Below, one piece after another: positions 10,257 to 19,029 of a stretch of 32,250 nucleotides of DNA. This DNA is from an uncultured Bacillota bacterium (GTDB taxonomy: Bacteria > Bacillota > Clostridia > Oscillospirales > Oscillospiraceae): NCBI GenBank assembly GCA_947172355.1, contig CAMWBA010000015.1, positions 1-32,250 of the forward strand. Direction: 5' to 3'. Numbering within the stretch: the first letter of the stretch is position 1; the number at the start of each line of letters is the position of its first letter. The notes beneath the pieces were generated by a model that was given only the letters and a program-made list of their open reading frames with translations, did not search any database and was not told the DNA's origin. Position numbers and translations under genes: made by a program.

Positions 10257-10286
10257 AGGGAGGGCCGTTTTTTAACAGCCCTCCCT
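10257..10286 (-). terminator. Rho-independent terminator of the GH13 gene
   Basis: AGGGAGGGC ... GCCCTCCCT inverted repeat with GCTTTTTTCGG after it on the minus strand. Confidence 0.75.
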
Positions 10287-10299
10287 ATTATGGCGGTTA

Positions 10300-12162
10300 T
10301 CACTCCGCCCCGTCCCGCAGCAGCCAGGCAAAGCCGTTGGGCCACAGCTCAATGGAACGAATGCCGCTGTATTGTGTACCATACATCAGCTCGGTGTAGG
10401 TGCCTTCCCGGTCCACACCTGCATGGACAAATTGGCTGCTGAAGTTAAACAGGCACACCAGTTCCCGATCCCCGGCCCTGCGGCACAGGGCCAGCACCCG
10501 GCGGTCACCGCTGTCCTCCACAGACACATCGGCTCCGGCATCGAAGCAGGGCTCTCCGGCCCGAATTTTCTCCAGCCGGCGCAAGCCTTGAAACAGCTTG
10601 CCCTGATAGGTGCCCGGGTCGGTCCGGTTCTCGGCTAATCCCCACTGGAATGTTCCGCGATGAATATACCGGCTGTCATCTCGCTTATCCGGATCGTTGT
10701 GATAGGTGTAGTCGTTGAGCTGGCCCACCTCGTCTCCGCTGTAAATCACCGGAATCCCGCTTTGCGACAGCATCCAGGCGTGGAGGGTCAGATCGCAGGC
10801 CACCGCACGCTCCAGTTTGAAGGGGTCCCCCTCAAAGTCGGCGGCCTCCACCCCGCACAGCGAGGCGGTGGTGCCGCACAGGCGGGCGTCCCCCAGCCGT
10901 GGGTCGTCGTTGTACAGTTCCCCCCGGGCAGGGCTGCCCGGCCACCGTCCGGTAAACCAGTCGTTGAGATACCGCTTGTGAGCCACCTCTCCGGCGCCAA
11001 AGTTCTCCTGGAGCCAGGGGTAGTCCAGCCCCCAGCCGATGTCGTCGTGGCAGCGCAGGTAGTTCAAAAACAGGAAGTCTTTGGGCAGCGCACAGACCGC
11101 CTCCATCTGCCGTTTCAGCAAGGAGGCGTCTCCGGCGGCCAAGGTGTGCCAGGTGGTACACATGGTGGTGACATTGTAGAGCATATGGCACTCAGGCCTT
11201 TCGGGGGTGCCGAAGTAGGGGGCCACCTTGGCCGGCTCCATCACCACCTCCCCCAGCAGGAGGACGCTGGGACAGACAATCTCACACACGATGCGCAGCA
11301 TCCGGGCCAGGGTGTGGACCTGGGGCAAATTCCGGCAGTTGGTGCCCAGCTCCTTCCAGATGTAAGGGATAGCATCCAGGCGGATAACGTCGATGCCCCG
11401 GTTTGCCAGAAAGAGGAGGTTTTCCGTCATGTCGTTGAACACCACAGGGTTGGCATAGTTCAGGTCCCACTGATAGGGGTAGAAGTTGGTCATAACAATC
11501 CAGCCATTCTCCAGCTGGGTAAAGCTGCCCGGGGCTGTGGTGGGGAATACCTGGGGGATGGTCCGTTCAAACTGACGTGGGATGTCCCAGCTGTCATAGA
11601 AAAAATACCGCTTCTGGAAGCCCGATTCCCCGGCCCGTGCTTTTTTCGCCCACTCATGGTCTTCGCTGGTGTGGTTCATCACAAAGTCCAGGCACAGGCA
11701 GATACCCGCCCGCCGGCAGGCGTTGGCCAGGGTCTCCAGATCCGCCATCGTCCCCAGATCCGGCCGGACACTCCGGAAATCGGAGACGGCGTACCCTCCG
11801 TCGCTGCGGCCCTTCGGCGTGTCCAGCAGGGGCATCAAGTGAAGGTAGTTCACCCCACACGCTTTGAGGTAGGGCAGTTTCTTTTTTACGCCCTCCAGAT
11901 TGCCGGCGAAAGCATCCACATAGAGCATCATGCCCAGCAGATCCCGCCGGCGATACCAGCCCGGGTCTGCTTCCCGGCGTGTATCCTGGTCCCGAAGGGC
12001 TTTTTTCCGCTCCTTCCAGCACCGCTCCAGCATGGAAATGAAATAGCCATAGGCCGCTTCGTCGTGGTACAGCTCCAGATAGAGCCATTTCAGCTCGTCG
12101 CGGTGACGGGCAAACCGGCTATGAAACACAGTCTTTCTAGCATTCATCGCTGTCGCCTCCAA
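10300..12162 (-). CDS. GH13 alpha-amylase family enzyme, amylosucrase-like
   Basis: 620 aa; 'LKACGVNYLHLMPLLDTPKGRSDGGYAVSDFRSVRPDLGTMADLETL', 'LCLDFVMNHTSEDHEWA', 'FYPYQWDLNYANPVVFNDMTENLLFLANRGIDVIRLDAIPYIWKELGTNCRNLPQVH', 'RCHDDIGWG', 'YSGDEVGQLNDYTYHNDPDKRDDSRYIHR' follow amylosucrase (GH13_4) block order. Confidence 0.88.
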   Translation of the reverse strand: MEATAMNARKTVFHSRFARHRDELKWLYLELYHDEAAYGYFISMLERCWKERKKALRDQDTRREADPGWYRRRDLLGMMLYVDAFAGNLEGVKKKLPYLKACGVNYLHLMPLLDTPKGRSDGGYAVSDFRSVRPDLGTMADLETLANACRRAGICLCLDFVMNHTSEDHEWAKKARAGESGFQKRYFFYDSWDIPRQFERTIPQVFPTTAPGSFTQLENGWIVMTNFYPYQWDLNYANPVVFNDMTENLLFLANRGIDVIRLDAIPYIWKELGTNCRNLPQVHTLARMLRIVCEIVCPSVLLLGEVVMEPAKVAPYFGTPERPECHMLYNVTTMCTTWHTLAAGDASLLKRQMEAVCALPKDFLFLNYLRCHDDIGWGLDYPWLQENFGAGEVAHKRYLNDWFTGRWPGSPARGELYNDDPRLGDARLCGTTASLCGVEAADFEGDPFKLERAVACDLTLHAWMLSQSGIPVIYSGDEVGQLNDYTYHNDPDKRDDSRYIHRGTFQWGLAENRTDPGTYQGKLFQGLRRLEKIRAGEPCFDAGADVSVEDSGDRRVLALCRRAGDRELVCLFNFSSQFVHAGVDREGTYTELMYGTQYSGIRSIELWPNGFAWLLRDGAE

Positions 12163-12820
12163 ATTGCTTCAAAATGGTGCGGATGAAAAAGTTTCCCAGC
12201 AGACAAGGGACGGAAAAGCCAATGAAAAGAAGGTAAATGGCGCTGATGGGAAATGCCAGCACCGCTGCTGCGATGGTTCCGTAGACAGACAAAGCGGCCA
12301 GCGCCGCCCGCATGGGCCTTCCAATCCCCAGAATCAAGGCCAGGCGCAGGCACACCCCGACCGGGCGGTCTGTGGTCAAAAAGCCGTAGAGATAGGTAGA
12401 GGCCAGCACTGTCACCAGAAACACGGTGGAACAAAGCAAAAAGGGGGCTAGAAACAGGGGCTGGCTTGCAGCCCGGCTCAAATAAAACCAAATTCCGCAG
12501 CCGGACAGCACCAGGGGAAGAACCACCAGCACAAAGCCGGCATATCCCCGCTTCCAATACCGGCAGAAGGCGGTGCGGTAATGATAGAAACACAGCACCG
12601 GCTGGTCCAGCACCATCTTGCGCACCACCTGGTTCATGGCCATCAGTGCGGCAGGGATGGTCACAAGGGGAATGCAGCTGACCAGAAACAGCAGGTTGAG
12701 CTGAAGCAGTGCAGCACACTCCAGAGACAAGATCTCCAGCAGGCGGGCCATCCCGGTTTTTTCCGGGGCGTTTGGGTCAATGCCCGGTCCGGGGGTGGCG
12801 TAATCCTTTTTCAAAAACAT
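12137..12820 (-). CDS. YesL / DUF624 family membrane protein
   Basis: MFLKKDYATPGPGIDPNAPEKTGMARLLEILSLECAALLQLNLLFLVSCIPLVTIPAALMAMNQVVRKMV...; linked to sugar-utilisation genes; ATG at 12820 with an upstream GGAG. Confidence 0.82.
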   Translation of the reverse strand: MFLKKDYATPGPGIDPNAPEKTGMARLLEILSLECAALLQLNLLFLVSCIPLVTIPAALMAMNQVVRKMVLDQPVLCFYHYRTAFCRYWKRGYAGFVLVVLPLVLSGCGIWFYLSRAASQPLFLAPFLLCSTVFLVTVLASTYLYGFLTTDRPVGVCLRLALILGIGRPMRAALAALSVYGTIAAAVLAFPISAIYLLFIGFSVPCLLGNFFIRTILKQFGGDSDEC

Positions 12821-13026
12821 GAGACCGCTCCTCTCCTGAACCTTGTTGACTGTGAAGTATATCATACCCGCCCGCTGGGGGCAAGGGCAAGAATCTGATG
12901 TGCCGGGTAATTTTTTTAGATCTGGGCAAAAGGTCAATATTTTACTGGCTCCATCTTAAATTTACCCTTGTACACAGCAAAAAGCCGTGCTATTCTGTTG
13001 CCAAAATCAAAGGAGGAGATTACACT

Positions 13027-14124
13027 ATGGCCAGCATTACTTTTAAGCATGTGGAAAAGACCTACCCCGGTAATGTCACCGTCGTCCCCGATCTGAACCT
13101 GGAGATTCAGGACAAGGAGTTTGTCATTTTGGTCGGCCCCTCCGGCTGCGGCAAGTCCACCACCCTGCGGATGATCGCCGGTCTGGAGGACATCAGCAGC
13201 GGTGAACTGTACATCGGCGACCGGGTGGTCAACGACGTGGCCCCCAAGGACCGAAACATTGCCATGGTCTTCCAGAACTACGCGTTGTACCCCCATATGA
13301 CCGTCTATAAAAACATTGCATTCGGTTTGATGCAGGCCAAGGTGCCCAAGGACGAGATTGACCGCCGGGTCCATGAGGCGGCCAAGGCCCTGGACCTAGA
13401 GCCCTACCTGAACCGCAAGCCCAAGGCCCTGTCCGGCGGCCAGCGCCAGCGTGTGGCTTTAGGCCGCGCCATGGTCCGCAACCCGGCCGTCTTCCTTCTG
13501 GACGAACCGCTGTCCAACCTGGACGCCAAACTGCGTACCGCCATGCGGGCGGAAATCAGCCGGCTTCACAAGCGCCTTCAGACCACCTTTGTCTATGTCA
13601 CCCACGACCAGACCGAGGCCATGACCATGGGCGACCGGATCGTGGTCATGAAAAACGGCATCATTCAGCAGAACGACACCCCTCAGAACCTGTACGACTA
13701 CCCCTGCAACCTGTTCGTAGCCGGCTTTATCGGCTCCCCCCAGATGAACTTCCTGGATGTGGTCATCACCCAGAAGGACGGCGGCTACTGCGCTCAGGCA
13801 GGGGGAAATTCCATCGCGCTGTCTCCCGAGATGGACAAAGCCGCCTTGGCCCCCTATGTAGGCAAGACCATGGTGCTGGGTATCCGGCCCGAGGATTTAG
13901 AGGCGGTGGATGCCGGTTCCAGCCACGATTTGGAAGGCAAGATTGAGATCGCTGAGCTGATGGGTGCAGAAATCAACCTCCACGTGGACTTCCAGGGCAC
14001 CCGCCTGGTGGTTCGCGCCCCCTCCACCTATGCCGGCCGCGAGGGCGATATGGCCGCTCTCAAGCTCAAGACCCATAAAATCCACCTGTTCGACAAGGAG
14101 ACCGAACTGGCTGTCGCCCACTGA
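13027..14124 (+). CDS. msmK: Carbohydrate ABC transporter ATP-binding protein (MsmK/UgpC/MalK family)
   Basis: MASITFKHVEKTYPGNVTVVPDLNLEIQDKEFVILVGPSGCGKST...LSGGQRQRVALGRA...DEPLSNLDAKLR; ATG at 13027 after AGGAGG. Family symbol only. Confidence 0.93.
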   Translation: MASITFKHVEKTYPGNVTVVPDLNLEIQDKEFVILVGPSGCGKSTTLRMIAGLEDISSGELYIGDRVVNDVAPKDRNIAMVFQNYALYPHMTVYKNIAFGLMQAKVPKDEIDRRVHEAAKALDLEPYLNRKPKALSGGQRQRVALGRAMVRNPAVFLLDEPLSNLDAKLRTAMRAEISRLHKRLQTTFVYVTHDQTEAMTMGDRIVVMKNGIIQQNDTPQNLYDYPCNLFVAGFIGSPQMNFLDVVITQKDGGYCAQAGGNSIALSPEMDKAALAPYVGKTMVLGIRPEDLEAVDAGSSHDLEGKIEIAELMGAEINLHVDFQGTRLVVRAPSTYAGREGDMAALKLKTHKIHLFDKETELAVAH

Positions 14125-14150
14125 TCAAGGGCATAAACGCTCACTGTTCA

Positions 14151-14190
14151 AACGCAGTATGGCGGGTCTGCCCCGCCATACTGCGTTTTT
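14151..14190 (+). terminator. Rho-independent terminator after msmK
   Basis: AACGCAGTATGGCGGG / CCCGCCATACTGCGTT long perfect stem followed by TTTTTG. Confidence 0.88.
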
Positions 14191-14308
14191 GCATCGCCGC
14201 TGCGTCATCCCCCGTCAGCACCGGAAAGCCACGACTTATGCTGTGATCCAGCGGACCTTTGCCCGCCGGATATGTACTCTGCCATAAAAACAACCGCGGA
14301 GGTTTGGT

Positions 14309-15175
14309 ATGCCGTCTTTTCAAACTGAACAAAGAAATCTCCAGCCAACAGCCCCAGATGATGCCGTCAGCGGACTGCTGGCACTGCCGTTGGCGCAAAT
14401 CCTTCCACTCACCGCAGGCGCCCGTTCCAACGGATATGGCAAGACAGGGGACTACATCCTGGCGGCCGCAGTCCAAGGCAGTCTGACCGTCTCTGCCCGC
14501 AGTCACTACGCCCTGCTGGACCCTGGTCAGGCTTTTCTGATGGCCAGTCCCGGAGAGTACACCATTCAGTCGGTCTCAGATGGGCTTTGTATGCTTCTGC
14601 TCCTTCGGGGAGAACTGGTCCCTCGTCTGCTGGAGGGCCGGCTCACAGAGGGCTCCGCCCTCTTTTCCGGCGGCGGGGCCGCTGTACGAGAGGCCGCCCT
14701 CTCTCTGGCCGTGTTGGAGGACGAGCAGGGCTGTGCTCCCGGCGAGACGGCCTCCGCCCTGGCCTATTCTCTGCTGCTCAAGCTGAGGACCATGCCCCAA
14801 CAGCCCGGAGAAAGCCTGGGCTCCCCCCTGGTAGAAGGGGCGCTGGCCATCATTCAGCAGGAACTCCCCTTTTTGGAGGGTGTGGAGGAGCTGGCAGGAC
14901 GGCTGGAGGTGTCCGCCGCCCATCTGAGCCGGGTGTTTTCCAAAAAGATTGGGCTTTCTCCGGGGAAATACATCACCCGAATGCGGGTGGAATACGCTAA
15001 GCTGCTGCTGCGGGACCCAGACATTACCATCACCTATGTGGCGGAGGCCTCCGGCTTTGCCAACGCCAACTATTTTTCCAAGGTATTCCGCAAAGAAACG
15101 GGTATGTCTCCCAGCGAATATTTGGAAAGCGTCCCCCGCCGGCCTGGGGAGAAAATCGCGCATTTTGACGTATAA
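14309..15175 (+). CDS. AraC family transcriptional regulator
   Basis: C-terminal two-HTH domain: 'ISAAHLSRVFSKKIGLSPGKYITRMRVEYAKLLLRDPDITITYVAEASGFANANYFSKVFRKETGMSPSEYL' (reads as EVSAAHLSRVFSKK in the track); GGAGG upstream. Confidence 0.93.
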   Translation: MPSFQTEQRNLQPTAPDDAVSGLLALPLAQILPLTAGARSNGYGKTGDYILAAAVQGSLTVSARSHYALLDPGQAFLMASPGEYTIQSVSDGLCMLLLLRGELVPRLLEGRLTEGSALFSGGGAAVREAALSLAVLEDEQGCAPGETASALAYSLLLKLRTMPQQPGESLGSPLVEGALAIIQQELPFLEGVEELAGRLEVSAAHLSRVFSKKIGLSPGKYITRMRVEYAKLLLRDPDITITYVAEASGFANANYFSKVFRKETGMSPSEYLESVPRRPGEKIAHFDV

Positions 15176-15393
15176 AAGCCTTTCCCGCCGCAGCAAACCA
15201 ATGCCGAAAAGCGAACCTTCTCTATTTTATACAAATCAAATATTTCAATTCTGTGTATTATTAACGATTTTTTGAAAAATATACCCGGATGTTGCCCGAC
15301 TTGCACGATACGTCACCAATGCAACATTCTGGTATATTTTATAAATTCCTGTCCATTTACACACCGCTAAGCCAGTATTATCATTTTATTACC

Positions 15394-15411
15394 ACATGGC
15401 AAGTGCCATGT
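15394..15411. promoter_or_regulatory. 18-bp perfect palindrome in the ABC operon leader (candidate operator)
   Basis: ACATGGCA-AG-TGCCATGT, downstream of a candidate -10 (TATTAT) and ~40 bp before the SBP start. Confidence 0.5.
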
Positions 15412-15451
15412 AACAGCTTGCAGGCGAACCATATCGTAGAGGAGTGGAGTT

Positions 15452-16735
15452 ATGAAGAAAATACCCCGTTTGATCACAGCCCTGCTGGCCATAACGCTGC
15501 TGCTGTCCCTGTCCGGGTGCGGCGCGTCAGACGGCAAGACCCACCTTACCTTCCAGATTTGGGATGTCGGCCAGCGTCCCGGTATGCAGGCCATCTGTGA
15601 TGCCTACACCGCCCAGCACCCCGATGTGGAAATTGAGGTCCAGGTCACCAGCTGGAGCGAGTACTGGACCAAGCTGGAGGCCGCTGCCGAATCCAACACC
15701 ATGCCGGACGTTTTCTGGATGCACACCGATCAGATTCTCTACTACGCCGATTTCGGCATTCTGGCCGATGTGACCGATCTCTATGAGGACCCCAACTTCT
15801 GGACCGACCACTATTCCGACGTGTCCATTTCCAATGTCACCGCCTCAGACGGGCGGATGTACGGCGTGCCCAAGGACAAGGACAACGTGGTGCTGGTGTA
15901 CAACAAGAACCTGTTCGATCAGGCCGGCCTCTCCTATCCCGACGAGAGCTGGACCTGGGATGACCTGGAGCGCGCCTCCCAGCAGATTTACGACAAGACC
16001 GGCAAATACGGCTACCTCGCCTACAATGACGAGCAGCTGGGCTACTGGAACTTCGTCTATCAGAACGGCGGCTACATCCTGGACCCGGAGACCAACATCC
16101 ATGCTGGCTACACCCAGCCCGCCACGGCGGAGGCCATCAAGTACTATGTGGGCCTCCAGCAGAACGACTGGTGCCCCGACCAGAAATACTTTGCCGAGAC
16201 CACCCCTGGCACCGCCTTCTTCGGCGCGCAGGAGGGCGCTATGTTCTTTGAGGGCAGCTGGAACCTGCTGGCCACCCTGCAAAACTACCCCAATCTGGTG
16301 GGCATGTGGGACATCGCTCCCCTCCCCAAGTGCCCTGACCCCGTCAGCGGCGACGGCCGGGGAACCATCTCCAACGGTCTGTGCTACGCCACCGCCGCCA
16401 AGGGAAAGAACCTGGAAATCGTCAAGGATGTGCTCCGCTTCTTCGGCTCTGAGGAGGGCCAGCGCATTCAGGGCGAGTCCGGCGCGGCCATCCCCGCCTA
16501 TCTGGGCCAGGAGGAGACCTGGTCCACCGTGTTCCAGAATTTTGACTACATGCTGAATTTGGATGTCTGCTACGACCAGTTCGAGTACTGTGTGCAGTAC
16601 GTCAACAACGCCACCCGCCGCAAGTGGAAATCCACCGTGTCCGACGAGATGGTCCGTGTCTACAACGGCTCTGACATCGACGCGTCCCTGGCCAAAATGC
16701 AGGAGATTGCGGAAAGCTACGTCATTTCGGATTGA
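15452..16735 (+). CDS. Extracellular sugar-binding lipoprotein of an ABC transporter
   Basis: Signal peptide with lipobox LLLSLSGCGAS; 'LTFQIWDVGQRPGMQAICDAYTAQHPDVEIEVQVTSWSEYWTKLEAA' SBP family 1 pattern. Confidence 0.93.
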   Translation: MKKIPRLITALLAITLLLSLSGCGASDGKTHLTFQIWDVGQRPGMQAICDAYTAQHPDVEIEVQVTSWSEYWTKLEAAAESNTMPDVFWMHTDQILYYADFGILADVTDLYEDPNFWTDHYSDVSISNVTASDGRMYGVPKDKDNVVLVYNKNLFDQAGLSYPDESWTWDDLERASQQIYDKTGKYGYLAYNDEQLGYWNFVYQNGGYILDPETNIHAGYTQPATAEAIKYYVGLQQNDWCPDQKYFAETTPGTAFFGAQEGAMFFEGSWNLLATLQNYPNLVGMWDIAPLPKCPDPVSGDGRGTISNGLCYATAAKGKNLEIVKDVLRFFGSEEGQRIQGESGAAIPAYLGQEETWSTVFQNFDYMLNLDVCYDQFEYCVQYVNNATRRKWKSTVSDEMVRVYNGSDIDASLAKMQEIAESYVISD

Positions 16736-16757
16736 TTGAGGGAGAGGAGGTATTTTT

Positions 16758-17654
16758 GTGAAGGAAAAACGAATTCAGCTCTCTGCCGCCGCCCGGCGGG
16801 AGGAAAACTGGGCCTACATCATGATCGCACCCACCATCCTAGGTCTGGTGATTTTGAACCTGTGGCCCTTCGTCCAGACCATCTGCACCAGCTTCTGTGA
16901 GCACCTGGGCTTTGGCCACTACCAGTTTATCGGCCTGGGCAACTACGTCCGGATGTTCCAGAACGGCGACTTCTGGAAGGCCACCTGGAACACCGTCTTC
17001 TTCTGTATCCTCACCGTCCCCCTGGGCATGGCCCTGGCCCTGGGCATCGCCATGCTGCTCAACGCCAAGGTCAAGTTCAAAGGTGGGTTCCGCACCATCT
17101 TCTTCCTGCCTCTGGTGTGCGCCCCCGCCGCCGTGACCATGGTGTGGCGCTGGATCTTCAACAGCAACTACGGCATTTTGAACCAGCTGCTGGGCACCAA
17201 TATCGGCTGGATCACCGACCCTAAGTTCATTATGATCTCCTGCGCCATTGTGGCCATCTGGAGCAACATCGGCTACGATGCGGTACTGCTGCTGGCCGGT
17301 CTGCAGAACATCTCCAAGTCCTACTACGAGGCCGCCAACATCGACGGCGCCAGCAAGCCCACCCAGTTCTTTCAGATCACCCTGCCTATGATCTCTCCCA
17401 GCCTGTTCTCCGTGCTGATCATGCGCCTGATGTCCTCCATGAAGGTCTACGACCTGATCTACATGATGGTGGAGGAGACCAGCCCGGTGGTCACCGACGT
17501 ACAGAGCCTGATGTATCTGTTCTACCGCTCCTCCTTTGTGGCGGGCGAGCGCGGCTACGGCTCCGCCATTGTCATCTGGACCGTGCTTCTCATCGGAATT
17601 GTGACGCTGATCCAGTTCCAGGGCCAGAAGAAGTGGGTCAACTACGACGTGTAA
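16758..17654 (+). CDS. Sugar ABC transporter permease (MsmF/UgpA-like)
   Basis: GTG start with GGAGGT upstream; EAA-type loop 'YEAANIDGASKPTQFFQITLPMISPSLF'. Confidence 0.93.
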   Translation: MKEKRIQLSAAARREENWAYIMIAPTILGLVILNLWPFVQTICTSFCEHLGFGHYQFIGLGNYVRMFQNGDFWKATWNTVFFCILTVPLGMALALGIAMLLNAKVKFKGGFRTIFFLPLVCAPAAVTMVWRWIFNSNYGILNQLLGTNIGWITDPKFIMISCAIVAIWSNIGYDAVLLLAGLQNISKSYYEAANIDGASKPTQFFQITLPMISPSLFSVLIMRLMSSMKVYDLIYMMVEETSPVVTDVQSLMYLFYRSSFVAGERGYGSAIVIWTVLLIGIVTLIQFQGQKKWVNYDV

Positions 17655-17670
17655 GAAAGGAGGAATTTTG

Positions 17671-18513
17671 ATGAAAAGCACGGCTTCTTTAGAGCGGTCC
17701 AGAAGGACCTCCACCATCCTCACCTATGTGGCTTTGATTTTCGGCGCTGTCATCATGGTGTTCCCCTTTGTGTGGATGATCCTCACCAGCTTCAAGACGG
17801 TAGAGGAGAGCATGATGGTCCCGCCTATCATCTTCCCCACCAGCCTGTCCCCGGCCAACTTCATCAAGGCCGTCACAAGCCTGCCCTTTACCAACCTGTA
17901 CCTCAACACCATTTTGATGGTGCTGTTCCGGGTGCTGTTCGCCATTTTGTTCAGCTCCATGGCGGGCTATGCCTTTGCCAAGCTGAACTTCCGGGGCAAA
18001 AATATCCTGTTCGGCATCGTGCTGCTCCAGATGTCCCTGCCCAGCCAAATCTTTATCATCCCCCAATACCAAATGGTGGCCAAGCTGGGAATGGCCAACA
18101 CCATCTTCGCCCTGGTTTTCCCCGGTCTGGTCAGCGCCTTCGGCGTGTTCTTCCTGCGCCAGACCTATATGGGCATCCCGACGGAGATCGGTGAGGCCGC
18201 CTATCTGGACGGCTGCAACCAGTGGCAGACCTTCTACAAGGTCATGTTCCCCCTCACCGGCACCTCGGTGGCCGCCCTGACCATCTTCACCGCCGTCTTT
18301 GCTTACGGCGACCTGATGTGGCCCCTGGTGGTCAACTCCGACCTGAACATGATGACCCTCTCCTCCGGTCTGGCCACCCTCCGCGGCCAGTTCAGCACCG
18401 ATTTCCCCACGCTGATGGCCGGTTCCCTGCTGGCAATGCTGCCTATGATCGTGCTGTATCTGATCTTCCAGCGCCAGTTTGTAGAAGGGATTGCCGGTAC
18501 TGGCGGCAAATAA
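17671..18513 (+). CDS. Sugar ABC transporter permease (MsmG/UgpE-like)
   Basis: 'IGEAAYLDGCNQWQTFYKVMFPLTGTSVAALTIFTAVFAYGDLMWPLVV'; ATG at 17671 after GGAGGAATTTTG. Confidence 0.93.
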   Translation: MKSTASLERSRRTSTILTYVALIFGAVIMVFPFVWMILTSFKTVEESMMVPPIIFPTSLSPANFIKAVTSLPFTNLYLNTILMVLFRVLFAILFSSMAGYAFAKLNFRGKNILFGIVLLQMSLPSQIFIIPQYQMVAKLGMANTIFALVFPGLVSAFGVFFLRQTYMGIPTEIGEAAYLDGCNQWQTFYKVMFPLTGTSVAALTIFTAVFAYGDLMWPLVVNSDLNMMTLSSGLATLRGQFSTDFPTLMAGSLLAMLPMIVLYLIFQRQFVEGIAGTGGK

Positions 18514-18542
18514 TCCTCCTCCTTTTCTCTCTTTCCTGTGAA

Positions 18543-18575
18543 AACAGCCCCGGCACACAATGGGCCGGGGCTGTT
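18543..18575. terminator. Strong hairpin, likely ABC operon terminator
   Basis: AACAGCCCCGGC-N9-GCCGGGGCTGTT, 12-bp perfect stem; weak U-tract on + (TTCCCC), TTTT on minus. Confidence 0.6.
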
Positions 18576-18640
18576 CCCCTATCAACAAAATCCCACTCTA
18601 AAATTGGTGCGGATTTGTCACATATTTTTGGTGTTTCCTC

Positions 18641-18669
18641 TTGCCTCTTTGGCAAAAATTTCGTACAAT
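18641..18669 (+). promoter_or_regulatory. Candidate sigma-A-type promoter for the GH36 gene
   Basis: TTGCCT-N17-TACAAT; implies a ~350-nt leader containing repeat copy 3. Confidence 0.35.
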
Positions 18670-18841
18670 CAGCCCGGATGCCGCAGCCAAAGCCGGCCGG
18701 TGCGGCACACGCCTTTTCCGTCCGCAGGCTATGGGCCCGCCGAGACACAGTGCGCGCTTTCGTCCTCGACCAGACAAGCTGCGTCCGCAAATGCCGCAGC
18801 GTTGAACCGGACCCTACAACCCTGTTCAACCTGCCCAACCA

Positions 18842-19001
18842 GGACCTGTTTGAACCTGTCAAAACGCCCAATCAGCGGATCTTTTCCGCCATACTTTGCC
18901 GATTTTCCTGAAAATATATCCCGTATTTCCAGGTCAAATCCGCTTCCTCCGGCGGAAAAATCCTTCGCTGCCGGTCCGATTGCCATGGTTCCAACAAGGC
19001 C
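18842..19001 (+). repeat. MITE-like ~160-bp interspersed repeat, copy 3
   Basis: GGACCTGTTTGAACCTGTCAAAACGCCCAATCAGCGGATCTTTTCCGCCATACTTTGCCG...CTTCCTCCGGCGGAAAAATCC...TGCCATGGTTCCAACAAGGCC. Confidence 0.82.
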
Positions 19002-19029
19002 GATCCGAATTCTATCAGGGGGTGTCCCT

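Noticed and set aside
10660-12186. 508-aa plus-strand ORF
   Set aside because: Antisense shadow of the amylosucrase-like gene.
16839-18588. Minus-strand ORFs of ~294 and 299 aa opposite the permeases
   Set aside because: His/Gln/Gly-rich shadow ORFs; the permeases on the plus strand are clear.
18538-19029. N-terminal extension of the alpha-galactosidase ORF
   Set aside because: Runs through the terminator, leader and repeat copy 3; the family-typical start is MIVIDQENN at 19030.
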